Of a DNA stretch of 39,709 nt, positions 28,649 through 37,902 are shown piece after piece; position 1 is the stretch's first letter; each line of letters opens with the position of its first letter. The position numbers and the translations under genes are program-made. Below the pieces are notes generated by a model. That model was not told the DNA's origin and ran no database searches. It saw only the letters and a list, made by a program, of their open reading frames with translations. The DNA comes from an uncultured Selenomonadaceae bacterium (GTDB lineage: Bacteria; Bacillota; Negativicutes; Selenomonadales; Selenomonadaceae). The stretch lies in the NCBI GenBank assembly GCA_905234705.1, contig CAJOIB010000023.1, forward strand, positions 1 through 39,709, read 5' to 3'.

Positions 28649-29717
28649 AGAATTGCTGACGATAGAGCCATTTTCACTCGCGCAGGACGAAAAAAATTCA
28701 TTGATATTGGAAAATCTTTTGAGTTTGACGGAATTTCACAGGACGAATTGTGCGGCTTACGAAAAAATAACCGACGCCATAAATTTTCGCGCAGAATCAG
28801 TTAACGGCGTTGAAGATTTACCATTTCTGCCGGTACGGCTTTTCAAGGAAGCGGAACTTGCCAGCGTGCCAAAATCAGAAATTTTTAAGACAATGACGTC
28901 TTCGGGAACTTCGGGGCAGCGCGTTTCAAAAATTTTCCTGGACAAAGAAACTTCGCTGAATCAGCAAAAAACGCTGATAAAAATCGTCACCAGCTTAACC
29001 GGCTCTGCGCGAATGCCAATGATAATAATCGACAGCCCAAGCGTTTTGAAAAACCGGCAAATGTTTTCGGCGCGCGGCGCGGGAATTTTGGGCTTTTCAA
29101 TTTTTGGGCGCAAAAGTATTTACGCGCTCGACGACGATATGAATTTGCAGGTTGACAGAATTATTGAGTTTCTCGCGGAAAATGCGGGCAAAAAAATTTT
29201 TCTGTTCGGCTTTACATTTATGGTTTGGAAATATTTTTATCAAGTATTGCGCGAAAAAAATTTGAAATTGGATTTGAGCAATGCGGTTTTAATTCACGGC
29301 GGCGGCTGGAAAAAAATGGTTGAGCAATCGGTTAGTCCAGCTGAATTTTGGCGCGCGCTCAATGAAGTTTGCGGGCTCAATGAAATTTTCAGCTATTACG
29401 GTATGGTTGAGCAAACCGGCTGCATTTATCCGGAATGTGAGCACGGGCATTTGCACGCGAGCATTTTTTCTGACGTGATAATTCGGCGCGCGGAAGATTT
29501 TTCAGTTTGCAAAATTGGCGAACGCGGCGTTGTTCAAGTTGTGTCGATGTTGCCGAAATCTTATCCTGGACATTCGCTGTTGACTGAAGACGAAGGCGTT
29601 TTGCTCGGCGTTGACGATTGTCCGTGCAGGCGCAAGGGTAAATATTTTCAGATAATCGGGCGGCTGGCTAATGCCGAATTGAGAGGATGCAGTGATACCT
29701 ATGCAGCTGAACATTAA
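28638..29717 (+). CDS. LuxE-like acyl-protein synthetase
   Basis: FLPVRLFKEAELASVPKSEIFKTMTSSGTSGQRVSKIFLDKETSLNQQK; LIHGGGWKK; FSYYGMVEQTGCIYPECEHGHLH. Confidence 0.88.
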   Translation: MSYEELLTIEPFSLAQDEKNSLILENLLSLTEFHRTNCAAYEKITDAINFRAESVNGVEDLPFLPVRLFKEAELASVPKSEIFKTMTSSGTSGQRVSKIFLDKETSLNQQKTLIKIVTSLTGSARMPMIIIDSPSVLKNRQMFSARGAGILGFSIFGRKSIYALDDDMNLQVDRIIEFLAENAGKKIFLFGFTFMVWKYFYQVLREKNLKLDLSNAVLIHGGGWKKMVEQSVSPAEFWRALNEVCGLNEIFSYYGMVEQTGCIYPECEHGHLHASIFSDVIIRRAEDFSVCKIGERGVVQVVSMLPKSYPGHSLLTEDEGVLLGVDDCPCRRKGKYFQIIGRLANAELRGCSDTYAAEH

Positions 29718-30849
29718 TTATTTAATCGGCGACGCGGAAAATTTTTCACAAATCGAATCAGTCAAACCGCTGGAAATATTTTCAAATGAAGCGTGCGAAT
29801 TTTTAAATGCGGTATCGAAAAAATTGTTAGCGTTCAGAAATTTTCCGGACGTTATGACATTTGGATTTTGGATAAGGCGGGCGTCGACTTCTCAAATGGC
29901 GGCGGCTTATAAAGATTTAAATCGAATTGGGCGCGGGATAATTTTTCACATTGCGCCGTCGAATGTGCCGGTGAATTTTGCTTACAGTTTCGCGGCGGGG
30001 CTGTTGGCGGGCAAGTCGAGGAATTTTCCGCAGGTTGAAATTATCTGCAACGCTCTGAAAAATGCGCTGAATGATTTTCCGGAAATGGAGGCGTATGTTT
30101 ATATGGTTCGGTACGGGCACGAGCGCGAGATTAACGATTTATTTTCTGGCGTTTGTGATACGCGCGTGATTTGGGGCGGCGACGCTACAATTAATGAGAT
30201 TCGCAAATCGCCGCTGAAAGTTCGCGCCAATGAAATTACCTTCGCCGACAGATATTCAATCTCCGTGATTCAAGCCGACGAATATTTGAGCGCTGAAAAT
30301 AAAACTCGAATCGCGCAGGATTTTTACAACGCGACCTATTTGAACGATCAAAACGCCTGTAATTCGCCGAAAATAATTATTTGGCAGGGCAAGGATATTG
30401 ATTCGGCGCGTGAAATTTTTTGGCAAAATCTGCAGGAAATTGTTAACCGCGGATATAATTTGCAGGCGGTTCAAGCTGTCGATAAGCTCGTGAAATTTGA
30501 TTTGCTCGCTATGAATAAAAAAACTGTGCTAAAAAAATCTGCAAATAACAAAATCATTCGCGCAGAAATTTTCAGCATTGACGCTGATTTGATTAATTAC
30601 GCGGGCAATAGCGGCTTTTTCCTTGAATACGTCGCGCAGGATTTGACGGAGATTTTGCCGATTTGCGGCGTGCGCTGTCAAACTTTATCATACTTTGGAT
30701 ATGATATTGACGCGCTGAAAAATTTCGTGAAAATTAATCGTCCGCGCGGCATTGATAGAATTGTGCCGTTCAGCCGAACTTTGGATTTTGGCTTGAATTG
30801 GGACGGCTATGATTTGATTTATTCGATGTCGCGAATTATTGCTGATTAA
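29692..30849 (+). CDS. LuxC-like acyl-CoA/acyl-protein reductase
   Basis: FGFWIRRASTSQMAAAYKDLNRIGRGIIFHIAPSNVPVNFAYSFAAGLLAGKSRNF; VIWGGDATINEIRKSPL; DQNACNSPKIIIWQG. Confidence 0.88.
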   Translation: MIPMQLNINYLIGDAENFSQIESVKPLEIFSNEACEFLNAVSKKLLAFRNFPDVMTFGFWIRRASTSQMAAAYKDLNRIGRGIIFHIAPSNVPVNFAYSFAAGLLAGKSRNFPQVEIICNALKNALNDFPEMEAYVYMVRYGHEREINDLFSGVCDTRVIWGGDATINEIRKSPLKVRANEITFADRYSISVIQADEYLSAENKTRIAQDFYNATYLNDQNACNSPKIIIWQGKDIDSAREIFWQNLQEIVNRGYNLQAVQAVDKLVKFDLLAMNKKTVLKKSANNKIIRAEIFSIDADLINYAGNSGFFLEYVAQDLTEILPICGVRCQTLSYFGYDIDALKNFVKINRPRGIDRIVPFSRTLDFGLNWDGYDLIYSMSRIIAD

Positions 30850-30867
30850 AATTTTTTTTATAGGTAC

Positions 30868-30979
30868 TTGTCAAATTTTAAAAGCTGTGTTAGTATAAGC
30901 GTCGAGGGACTTGCTTATGGCGAAGGCAAGAAGGGTATAATGGCGACAGAAAAGGGAGCGTTCGGTAGCTCTCTTTTTT
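30868..30979 (+). promoter_or_regulatory. Promoter and structured leader with intrinsic terminator upstream of the purH-like gene
   Basis: TTGTCA (30868) - 17 bp - TAGTAT (30891); GTCG...CTTGC/GCAAG...CGAC; terminator GGGAGC-gttcggta-GCTCTC-TTTTTT (30954-30979) ahead of the AGGAGG SD. Confidence 0.55.
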
Positions 30980-30999
30980 GGTTTATAGGAGGAAATTTG

Positions 31000-32163
31000 A
31001 TGACTGAACTTGAATTGAAATACGGTTGCAATCCGAATCAGAAACCTGCGCGAGTGTTTGCCGAAAATGGCGAATTACCGTTTGAAGTTTTGAATGGCAG
31101 ACCTGGCTATATAAATTTATTGGATGCGCTGAATGGCTGGCAGTTGGTAAGCGAAATGCGCGAAGCTACTGGTTTACCGGCGGCGGCATCTTTTAAACAC
31201 GTTAGCCCTGCAGGCGCAGCGGTCGGTTTGCCGCTCGACGATACGCTCAAGAAAATTTATTTTGTGAATGGCGAACTTAGCGAAATGGCGGCGGCTTACG
31301 TTCGGGCGCGCGGCGCTGACAGAATGAGCTCTTACGGCGATTTTGCGATTTTGTCCGACGAATGCGACGAATCCACCGCGAATTATCTCAAAGCCGAAGT
31401 CAGCGACGGTATAATTGCGCCGAGCTACACCGATAAAGCGCTGGAAATTTTGAAGTCGAAACGCAAGGGCAGTTATCTAATTTTGAAAGTTAATCTGAAT
31501 TTTGAGCCGCCCGCGATTGAGCGCAAACAAGTTTTCGGCGTAACTTTTGAGCAACAGCGCAACGATATTAAAATTTCTGCCGATTGTTTAAATGATATTC
31601 CCACGGCGAATAAAAATTTCACTGATGCCGCTAAACGTGATTTGCTGATTGCCTTGATAACTTTGAAATACACGCAGTCAAATTCGGTTTGCTACGCGAA
31701 AGGCGGTCAAGCTATCGGGATTGGCGCAGGGCAACAGAGCCGCGTACATTGCACAAGATTAGCCGGTAACAAGGCTGATTTTTGGTTTTTACGTCAAAGC
31801 CCGCAGGTTTTAAATCTGCCGTTCAAAGCCGATATTAAGCGCCCCGACCGCGATAATGCAATCGACGTTTATATTGGCAATGAGAGCGATGATATTTTAA
31901 ATGATTGGCAGCGCGTTTTTACAGTCAAGCCCGAAAAGTTCACTGACGCGGCTAAGGCTGATTGGCTGAAAAATTTCAAGGGCGTGTCGCTGGCGTCTGA
32001 TGCGTTTTTCCCGTTCGGCGATAATATTGAGCGCGCGCACAAATCCGGCGTTGAATTTATCGCGCAGAGCGGCGGCTCTATTCGCGACGATAACGTCATT
32101 GAAACTTGCGATAAATACGGAATTGTTATGGCTATGACGCACATTCGGCTATTCCACCATTGA
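31000..32163 (+). CDS. Phosphoribosylaminoimidazolecarboxamide formyltransferase, stand-alone AICAR transformylase domain (PurH C-terminal type)
   Basis: LKYGCNPNQKPARVF; AAASFKHVSPAGAAVG; KYTQSNSVCYAKGGQAIGIGAGQQSRVHCTRLA; SDAFFPFGDNIERA; no N-terminal IMP cyclohydrolase domain. Start behind GGAGG. Confidence 0.9.
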   Translation: MTELELKYGCNPNQKPARVFAENGELPFEVLNGRPGYINLLDALNGWQLVSEMREATGLPAAASFKHVSPAGAAVGLPLDDTLKKIYFVNGELSEMAAAYVRARGADRMSSYGDFAILSDECDESTANYLKAEVSDGIIAPSYTDKALEILKSKRKGSYLILKVNLNFEPPAIERKQVFGVTFEQQRNDIKISADCLNDIPTANKNFTDAAKRDLLIALITLKYTQSNSVCYAKGGQAIGIGAGQQSRVHCTRLAGNKADFWFLRQSPQVLNLPFKADIKRPDRDNAIDVYIGNESDDILNDWQRVFTVKPEKFTDAAKADWLKNFKGVSLASDAFFPFGDNIERAHKSGVEFIAQSGGSIRDDNVIETCDKYGIVMAMTHIRLFHH

Positions 32164-32168
32164 GCGCC

Positions 32169-33359
32169 ATGATGAAATTTTCGCGAATTGAAGATGTAGA
32201 GCGGCGTTTATTCTTTTACATATGCGGATTTTCGATTTTCCTGCCGCTGTCAAAGGCGGTCGGGAATATATTTTTGGCGCTGTCGCTTTTAGGCTTGGCG
32301 CACAGATTAATTTTAAAGCGCGACGATATTTTAAAACCACTGCGCGAATACCGGAAAATTTTTTGCGTGATAGGAATTTTGCTATTGGCGGTGTTAATTT
32401 CGGCGTTGAGCGCGGATTCGGTATTGCCAGGCTTAAAAAGATTTGCCGACCGGTACATTTACCATATATCGGCGATGCTGCCGGTTTTTCTGGTACGATT
32501 CGAGCGGGAAAAAATTTTGCTGTTCGGAAAATTATTACTGGCGGGCGTATTTTTGAGCAACGTCTCAGTGATAATTCAAGCGTTGCCGCAGCTCAGCGAT
32601 GAATATTGGCGATTCGGCGGCGTTATGCCAATGATGACTCAAGCAAGCTTAATCGCAATGTTCCTGCCGATTTACGCGCTGTTATTTATGCGCTTTAAGC
32701 AGCGTCGAGCCAGATTTTTAATCTTAACGGCAATAGTCGTAGCTTTAACCGCGATTTTATTCAATGGAACGCGCGGCGCGTGGCTCGCAATTTTTATCGT
32801 CGTGCCGCTGGTCGTGCTGATTTATTCAAAGCACAAATTAAAATCCTTCGCAACGGTGGCAATAATTTTCGTGGCGATAGGCGGAATCTTTTTAGTAACG
32901 CCGCATTTGTCAAACAGATTGGCGACGCTTACCGATATGGGCATGCAATCCAACGCCGAGCGAATGAAAATGTGGACGAGCGCGCTGAATATGTTTGAAG
33001 ACCATCCAATTTTGGGCGTGGGCTACGGGCAATACGCCACGGCTTACCAGACGCAATACATTTTACCAACCGCAACCGAACGACAGCAGGCTCACGCGCA
33101 CAACAATATTATTCAGATGTTGGCGGAGTGCGGTATCATCGGCGCGGCGGCTTTTATTTTTATGTGGGTTTATTTTTCTTATTTTAGTTTGCGCGGCTGG
33201 TTCAAGGACGATAATTTTGCTTACCTGCTGTTTTTCTGCGTGCTGTCCGGCTTGATGTTTCACGGGCTAACCGAATTTAATTTTGAAACTTCCGTAACCA
33301 GCAAAGTTTTATGGTATTCGTTAGGGCTGTGCCTTGCTTATTGTCAAGTCAAAGATTAA
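32169..33359 (+). CDS. O-antigen ligase/polymerase family membrane protein
   Basis: Multi-TM; NGTRGAWLAIFIVVPLVVLI; FEDHPILGVGYGQYATAYQTQY...QQAHAHNNIIQMLAECGIIGAAAF. Confidence 0.88.
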   Translation: MMKFSRIEDVERRLFFYICGFSIFLPLSKAVGNIFLALSLLGLAHRLILKRDDILKPLREYRKIFCVIGILLLAVLISALSADSVLPGLKRFADRYIYHISAMLPVFLVRFEREKILLFGKLLLAGVFLSNVSVIIQALPQLSDEYWRFGGVMPMMTQASLIAMFLPIYALLFMRFKQRRARFLILTAIVVALTAILFNGTRGAWLAIFIVVPLVVLIYSKHKLKSFATVAIIFVAIGGIFLVTPHLSNRLATLTDMGMQSNAERMKMWTSALNMFEDHPILGVGYGQYATAYQTQYILPTATERQQAHAHNNIIQMLAECGIIGAAAFIFMWVYFSYFSLRGWFKDDNFAYLLFFCVLSGLMFHGLTEFNFETSVTSKVLWYSLGLCLAYCQVKD

Positions 33360-34508
33360 ATTTTCCCATTCGTTCCAAATTTTTTCAGCGGAATATTTTT
33401 TCACAGATTCTCGCGCAGAATTACCAAATTTCACGCGCAAATCTTGATTGCCCATAAGTACAGACATTTTTTCGGCTAAAGATTCAACGCCATCTTCACA
33501 GAGAAAACCGTTAACGCCGTCCGTGACCAACTCATTTACCGCCGTGCAATTTTTATAGGCGACAACCGGCAACCCCATACTCATAGCCTCAGCCGCCGCC
33601 AATCCAAAGCCCTCATACGCACTCGGAAATACAAAAATATCACCCGTCGCCAAAACTTGTGCGACGTTTTTTGTTGTGCCCTTGATAAAAATCCTGTCGC
33701 TTAACTGAAATTTTTCAATCTGATTGTGAAGTTTTTCGGTGTACGAAGATTTATCTTCCGCGCCCCAAATTTCAACCGTCCAATTTGGAAATCGCGCAGA
33801 AATTTTTTCAAAGGCTTCTATCAGCAAATGCGGGCGCTTGTGATTGCGAACGAGCCTGCCGATAAAAATAATCTTGTAAAAATCTTTGGCGGCGGCTAAA
33901 TCTGCCTGCTGTTCGTACTGCGGCACAACATTTCCAATAACTTTGACATTGACGTCGGGCAAATGGCGCTTTAAATTTTCGGCGAACGAAGGCATCAGCA
34001 CTTGGCAAACGCTACATTTCGTCAGAGCCGGAATTTCTTCAGCAGGGTAGGTTTGAAAATAATCTTCGGGATCTCCGTGCGACATTATGATAACGGGCGT
34101 AGAAATTTTTATATCGCACAGAAAAGTTTTGCCAGCAGTCGGTTGAAAACAAATAATAACGTCAGGCTTAAATTTTTCAGTGGCGGATTTAACATTGGAC
34201 ATTAAAAATTTTTTTATGAAATCGTCATTGATACTTCGGGCGCGATTTTTGCTGAAGACCCTGAAAACTTCGCGGCGCATTTTGTAGGACAGCGGATAAT
34301 GCAAAATCTTTCCGTCGAGCCGCTGAATGTTAAACGTCTCAATTCCCGCGTCTATCGGAAAAAAAAATTCGCCTTCGCGTTCGTCCATATACATCATCAA
34401 AATTTTATGCCCGCGCCGATTCATCGCATTCGCAAAGTTGCAGTGAACCTTAGCTAATCCGCCGCTGTCTTGAATCATTTTAGAAAAATTTGCCAAAAGT
34501 ATCTTCAA
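33321..34508 (-). CDS. Glycosyltransferase family 4 (GT-B)
   Basis: IIFIGRLVRNHKRPHLLIEAFEKI; PSAYEGFGLAAAEAMSMGLPVVAYKNCTAVNELVTDGVNGFL. Confidence 0.9.
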   Translation of the reverse strand: MKILLANFSKMIQDSGGLAKVHCNFANAMNRRGHKILMMYMDEREGEFFFPIDAGIETFNIQRLDGKILHYPLSYKMRREVFRVFSKNRARSINDDFIKKFLMSNVKSATEKFKPDVIICFQPTAGKTFLCDIKISTPVIIMSHGDPEDYFQTYPAEEIPALTKCSVCQVLMPSFAENLKRHLPDVNVKVIGNVVPQYEQQADLAAAKDFYKIIFIGRLVRNHKRPHLLIEAFEKISARFPNWTVEIWGAEDKSSYTEKLHNQIEKFQLSDRIFIKGTTKNVAQVLATGDIFVFPSAYEGFGLAAAEAMSMGLPVVAYKNCTAVNELVTDGVNGFLCEDGVESLAEKMSVLMGNQDLRVKFGNSARESVKKYSAEKIWNEWENLIFDLTISKAQP

Positions 34509-34585
34509 TTAAAATCACTCCACATAATTACCTTGACAACTTTTTATTCGCTGTCTAATATTATCACAAAAACTGGAGGCGCGCT

Positions 34586-35260
34586 GTGAAAATTTTTAAA
34601 AACGATTGGGCGAATTTCCTGGACGAAGAAATTCAGAAACCCTATTATCAAGAACTGCGGCAATTTTTAATCGGCGAATATCGTACGAAAAAAATTTACC
34701 CGAATATGTACGACATTTTTAACGCGCTGCACTTTACAAGCTACGCCGATACAAAAGTTGTGATTTTGGGACAAGACCCGTACCACGAACCAGGGCAGGC
34801 TCACGGTTTAAGTTTTTCAGTTTTGCCGAATGTTCCGCCGCCGCCGTCGCTTATGAATATTTTCAAGGAATTGCACGACGATTTGGGCTGTACGATACCA
34901 AATAACGGTTGCTTAAAATATTGGGCGGAACAGGGCGTTTTGCTTTTAAATGCGGTGTTGACGGTTCGGGCTCACGCGGCTAATTCTCATCAAGGCAAGG
35001 GCTGGGAAATTTTCACCAACAGGATTATCGAACTTTTAAACGAGCACGAAAAGCCGCTGGCGTTTATTTTGTGGGGGCGTCCTGCGCGAGCCAAAAAAGT
35101 TATGATAACCAATCCAAAACATTTTATAGTCGAATCTGCGCACCCAAGCCCGCTTTCCGCGTACAACGGATTTTTCGGCAGCCGCCCTTTTTCCAAAGTC
35201 AATAATTTTTTGGAATCAGTGAATGAGACGCCCATTGATTGGCAAATTCCTAATGTTTAG
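34586..35260 (+). CDS. ung: Uracil-DNA glycosylase, family 1
   Basis: [69 protein letters not shown] start; upstream TTGACA-17-TAATAT promoter. Confidence 0.95.
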   Translation: MKIFKNDWANFLDEEIQKPYYQELRQFLIGEYRTKKIYPNMYDIFNALHFTSYADTKVVILGQDPYHEPGQAHGLSFSVLPNVPPPPSLMNIFKELHDDLGCTIPNNGCLKYWAEQGVLLLNAVLTVRAHAANSHQGKGWEIFTNRIIELLNEHEKPLAFILWGRPARAKKVMITNPKHFIVESAHPSPLSAYNGFFGSRPFSKVNNFLESVNETPIDWQIPNV

Positions 35261-35335
35261 TTGACAAATACGCGCTGTTTCAAATAAAATATCTCATTAT
35301 CGATACTGACAACTTTAATCAAATGAGGCGGATAA

Positions 35336-36526
35336 ATGAATATCAAAACTCTACTTATCGCCGTGGTGATGGCGGTAATTATGTCGTTTGGCGTACTTGT
35401 GGGGCTGTTTGCGGCGTTGAATTTGGACGCAAAAGGCGCGGCGAATATCACGCGGCTAGTCGGCGCAATGCATTTCATTGAATCGCAGTACGTACAGGAA
35501 GTTGAAGAAGATAAACTGATTGACGGCGCGATTAGCGGAATGGTGCGCTCGCTGGGCGACCCACATTCAATTTACCTTGAGCCGCGGCTTTATAATCAAC
35601 TTAAAGCTGAGACAATGGGAACTTTCGGCGGCATTGGAATTTATATGGGATTCAAGGAAGGCAAAGTATACGTTTTGGGATTAATTAAGGGCGGACCAAG
35701 CGATAAAGCCGGTTTACAGACGGGCGACGTGATTTTGGCGGTAAATTCTCAGCCGATTAGCGAAATTGAGCCGAGCGAAGTTGCTATGAAAATTCGCGGC
35801 GAAGTTGGTACTCAAGTCGAACTTTTGATTGGGCGCGCAGGCGAAGAAGATAAAACTTACACCATTACACGCGAAATTATCAAGGTTGATACCGTCGATA
35901 GCACAATGCTGGACGGCAGAATCGGCTACATTCGCATTTCACATTTCAGCGAAAATACCGGCAAAGAATTTAAAGACGCATTTGCTAAACTCGAAATGCA
36001 AAATATGCAGGGCTTTATTTTAGATTTGCGGCAAAATCCAGGCGGCGTCATTACAAGTTGCGTCGAAATCGCGCAGGAGATTGTTCCCGCCGGTCCGATT
36101 GTTTCAGTCATTCGCCGCGACGGTTCTAAGGAAGTTTATATGTCAAACCTTGAACACGCGAAATATCCAATCGTTGTACTGCTCGACCAAAACAGCGCGA
36201 GTGCCTCTGAACTTTTGAGCGGCGCTTTGCAAGACACTAAGGCGGCGTTGATTGTCGGTACTAAATCTTACGGCAAAGGCTCTGTGCAAACTGTCATTCC
36301 GATGTTCCAGGACGACGGCATCAAATTGACAATCGCCAAATATTACACGCCGAACGGGCGCAGTATCGACGGCACGGGCATTATTCCGGACGTGGAAGTC
36401 GAGCTCGACAGACCGCTGATTATCACGCGTGAACTTGACCCCGATTCGCTGTACGATTCGCAAATTTTAACCGCCGAAGATATTTTGAATAAGCAAATTG
36501 ACGAAGGAAAAATTTTATTTGAGTAA
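35336..36526 (+). CDS. S41 C-terminal processing peptidase with PDZ domain
   Basis: GTFGGIGIYMGFKEGKVYVLGLIKGGPSDKAGLQTGDVILAVN; QNPGGVITSCVEIAQEIV; DQNSASASELLSGALQDTKAALIVGTKSYGKGSVQT. Confidence 0.93.
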   Translation: MNIKTLLIAVVMAVIMSFGVLVGLFAALNLDAKGAANITRLVGAMHFIESQYVQEVEEDKLIDGAISGMVRSLGDPHSIYLEPRLYNQLKAETMGTFGGIGIYMGFKEGKVYVLGLIKGGPSDKAGLQTGDVILAVNSQPISEIEPSEVAMKIRGEVGTQVELLIGRAGEEDKTYTITREIIKVDTVDSTMLDGRIGYIRISHFSENTGKEFKDAFAKLEMQNMQGFILDLRQNPGGVITSCVEIAQEIVPAGPIVSVIRRDGSKEVYMSNLEHAKYPIVVLLDQNSASASELLSGALQDTKAALIVGTKSYGKGSVQTVIPMFQDDGIKLTIAKYYTPNGRSIDGTGIIPDVEVELDRPLIITRELDPDSLYDSQILTAEDILNKQIDEGKILFE

Positions 36527-37304
36527 TGTTTGAATTTGAATTTATGAGAAATGCGCTCTGCGCGATAATTTTGGTAACGCCGCTGTTCGGTATCCTCTCA
36601 ACAATGGTTGTATCGAACAGAATGGCGTTTTTTTCGCATTTACCGGAATAGCAATAGGCGCACTGTTGGGCGTCGGCTCAGAAATTTTCGGGCTGATAAT
36701 TTTTTCAATAATTTTCGCGCTGTTAATCACGTACATAAAAAATCGAGCGCACAGCGGCGCGGATACGGTAATTGGCGTTTTCAGTTCCACGGCAATAGCG
36801 CTCGGCTTAATGTTAATGTCAGCGGGCGGGCAATTCAATAAATTTTCGCGGTTTTTAATCGGCGATTTGTTGTCAATCTCGCAGGAAGATTTAATCTGGC
36901 TGGGCGTGGTATTTGTGGCGGTTTTCATCAGCTGGATATTTTTATTCAACCGGCTTTTAATAGCCTCTGTGAACCGCACATTGGCGCGTAGCAGGGGGAT
37001 AGACACGCAAGCGGTAGAATCTATCTTCGCGGTGATTTTGGCGGTGGTTGTGGCGCTCTCAATTCAATGGGTAGGAATTTTGATAATCAATGCGCTGTTA
37101 GTTTTACCGGCGGCGGCGGCGCGAAATGTGACAAATTCAGTCAAATCTTACCATTTGTTAAGCGTAGCGGTGGCGCTGAGTTCAGGGCTGGCAGGATTAT
37201 TTTTAGCGTATGAATTAAATTCGGCGGCGGGTTCAACAATCGTAGTATGTGCGGCGGTGATTTATTTTGTCACACTGATTTTGAAACCGCGTTTCGTGAA
37301 ATGA
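36526..37304 (+). pseudogene. ABC-3 family (ZnuB-like) metal permease, disrupted by an internal ~19 bp deletion/frameshift
   Basis: MFEFEFMRNALCAIILVTPLFGILSTMVVSNRMAFFS then frame change to AFTGIAIGALLGVGSEIFG...; the conserved D-A-L-x-H segment is missing. Confidence 0.7.
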
Positions 37305-37312
37305 GGTGCGTT

Positions 37313-37831
37313 ATGGAAGATTTGAGATTGGAATTGGAGCGGTACATTGCCGAAAATTTTGTTGACGAAAATTTAATTCTGCAGGATTTATCGAAAGACG
37401 ATGGACCGCTGGACGAAGCGATAAAAATGCTGGGCGTCCTTTCGGCAGGCGCGGCAGCGATTAATTTTTCTAAGCTATTCGACAACGCGCGCAGTGAAAC
37501 TTTTTCCGAAATGATAAGGCGCTTGATTCGTGAGAGCGGCAAACAAAATTCTGAAGTTTACGCTCGAGCCAATGTCACGCGTCAACATTTTTCTAAAATC
37601 TGCAAAGTCAACGATTACCAGCCGAGCAAATCAACCGCCATTGCCTTTGCGATTGCGCTGAATTTGGATTACAAAAAAACTCAAGCGTTGCTCGCCAGCG
37701 CTGGCTACACTTTGACAAAAAGTAAATTGGCTGACGTTATCGTTATGTTTTTCATTGAGCGGGGGATTTTTGATATTGACTGCTTGAATCAGTGCCTGTA
37801 CGAATACGATCAGCCGACTTTGAACGATTAA
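37313..37831 (+). CDS. Helix-turn-helix (XRE-like) domain protein
   Basis: MIRRLIRESGKQNSEVYARANVTRQHFSKICKVNDYQPSKSTAIAFAIALNLDYKKTQALLASAGYTLT; ATG at 37313. Confidence 0.7.
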   Translation: MEDLRLELERYIAENFVDENLILQDLSKDDGPLDEAIKMLGVLSAGAAAINFSKLFDNARSETFSEMIRRLIRESGKQNSEVYARANVTRQHFSKICKVNDYQPSKSTAIAFAIALNLDYKKTQALLASAGYTLTKSKLADVIVMFFIERGIFDIDCLNQCLYEYDQPTLND

Positions 37832-37902
37832 AATTTTGTCGCCCGCTAGGCTACCACTTTGAAAATCAATCGGCTATAATGCACTAGAAGGGGGTAATTA
37901 TC

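Noticed and set aside
22408-30849. Reading the LuxC/LuxE genes as a bioluminescence operon
   Set aside because: No luxA/luxB luciferase or flavin reductase genes; the context is SDR/transketolase/ACP and glycan genes.
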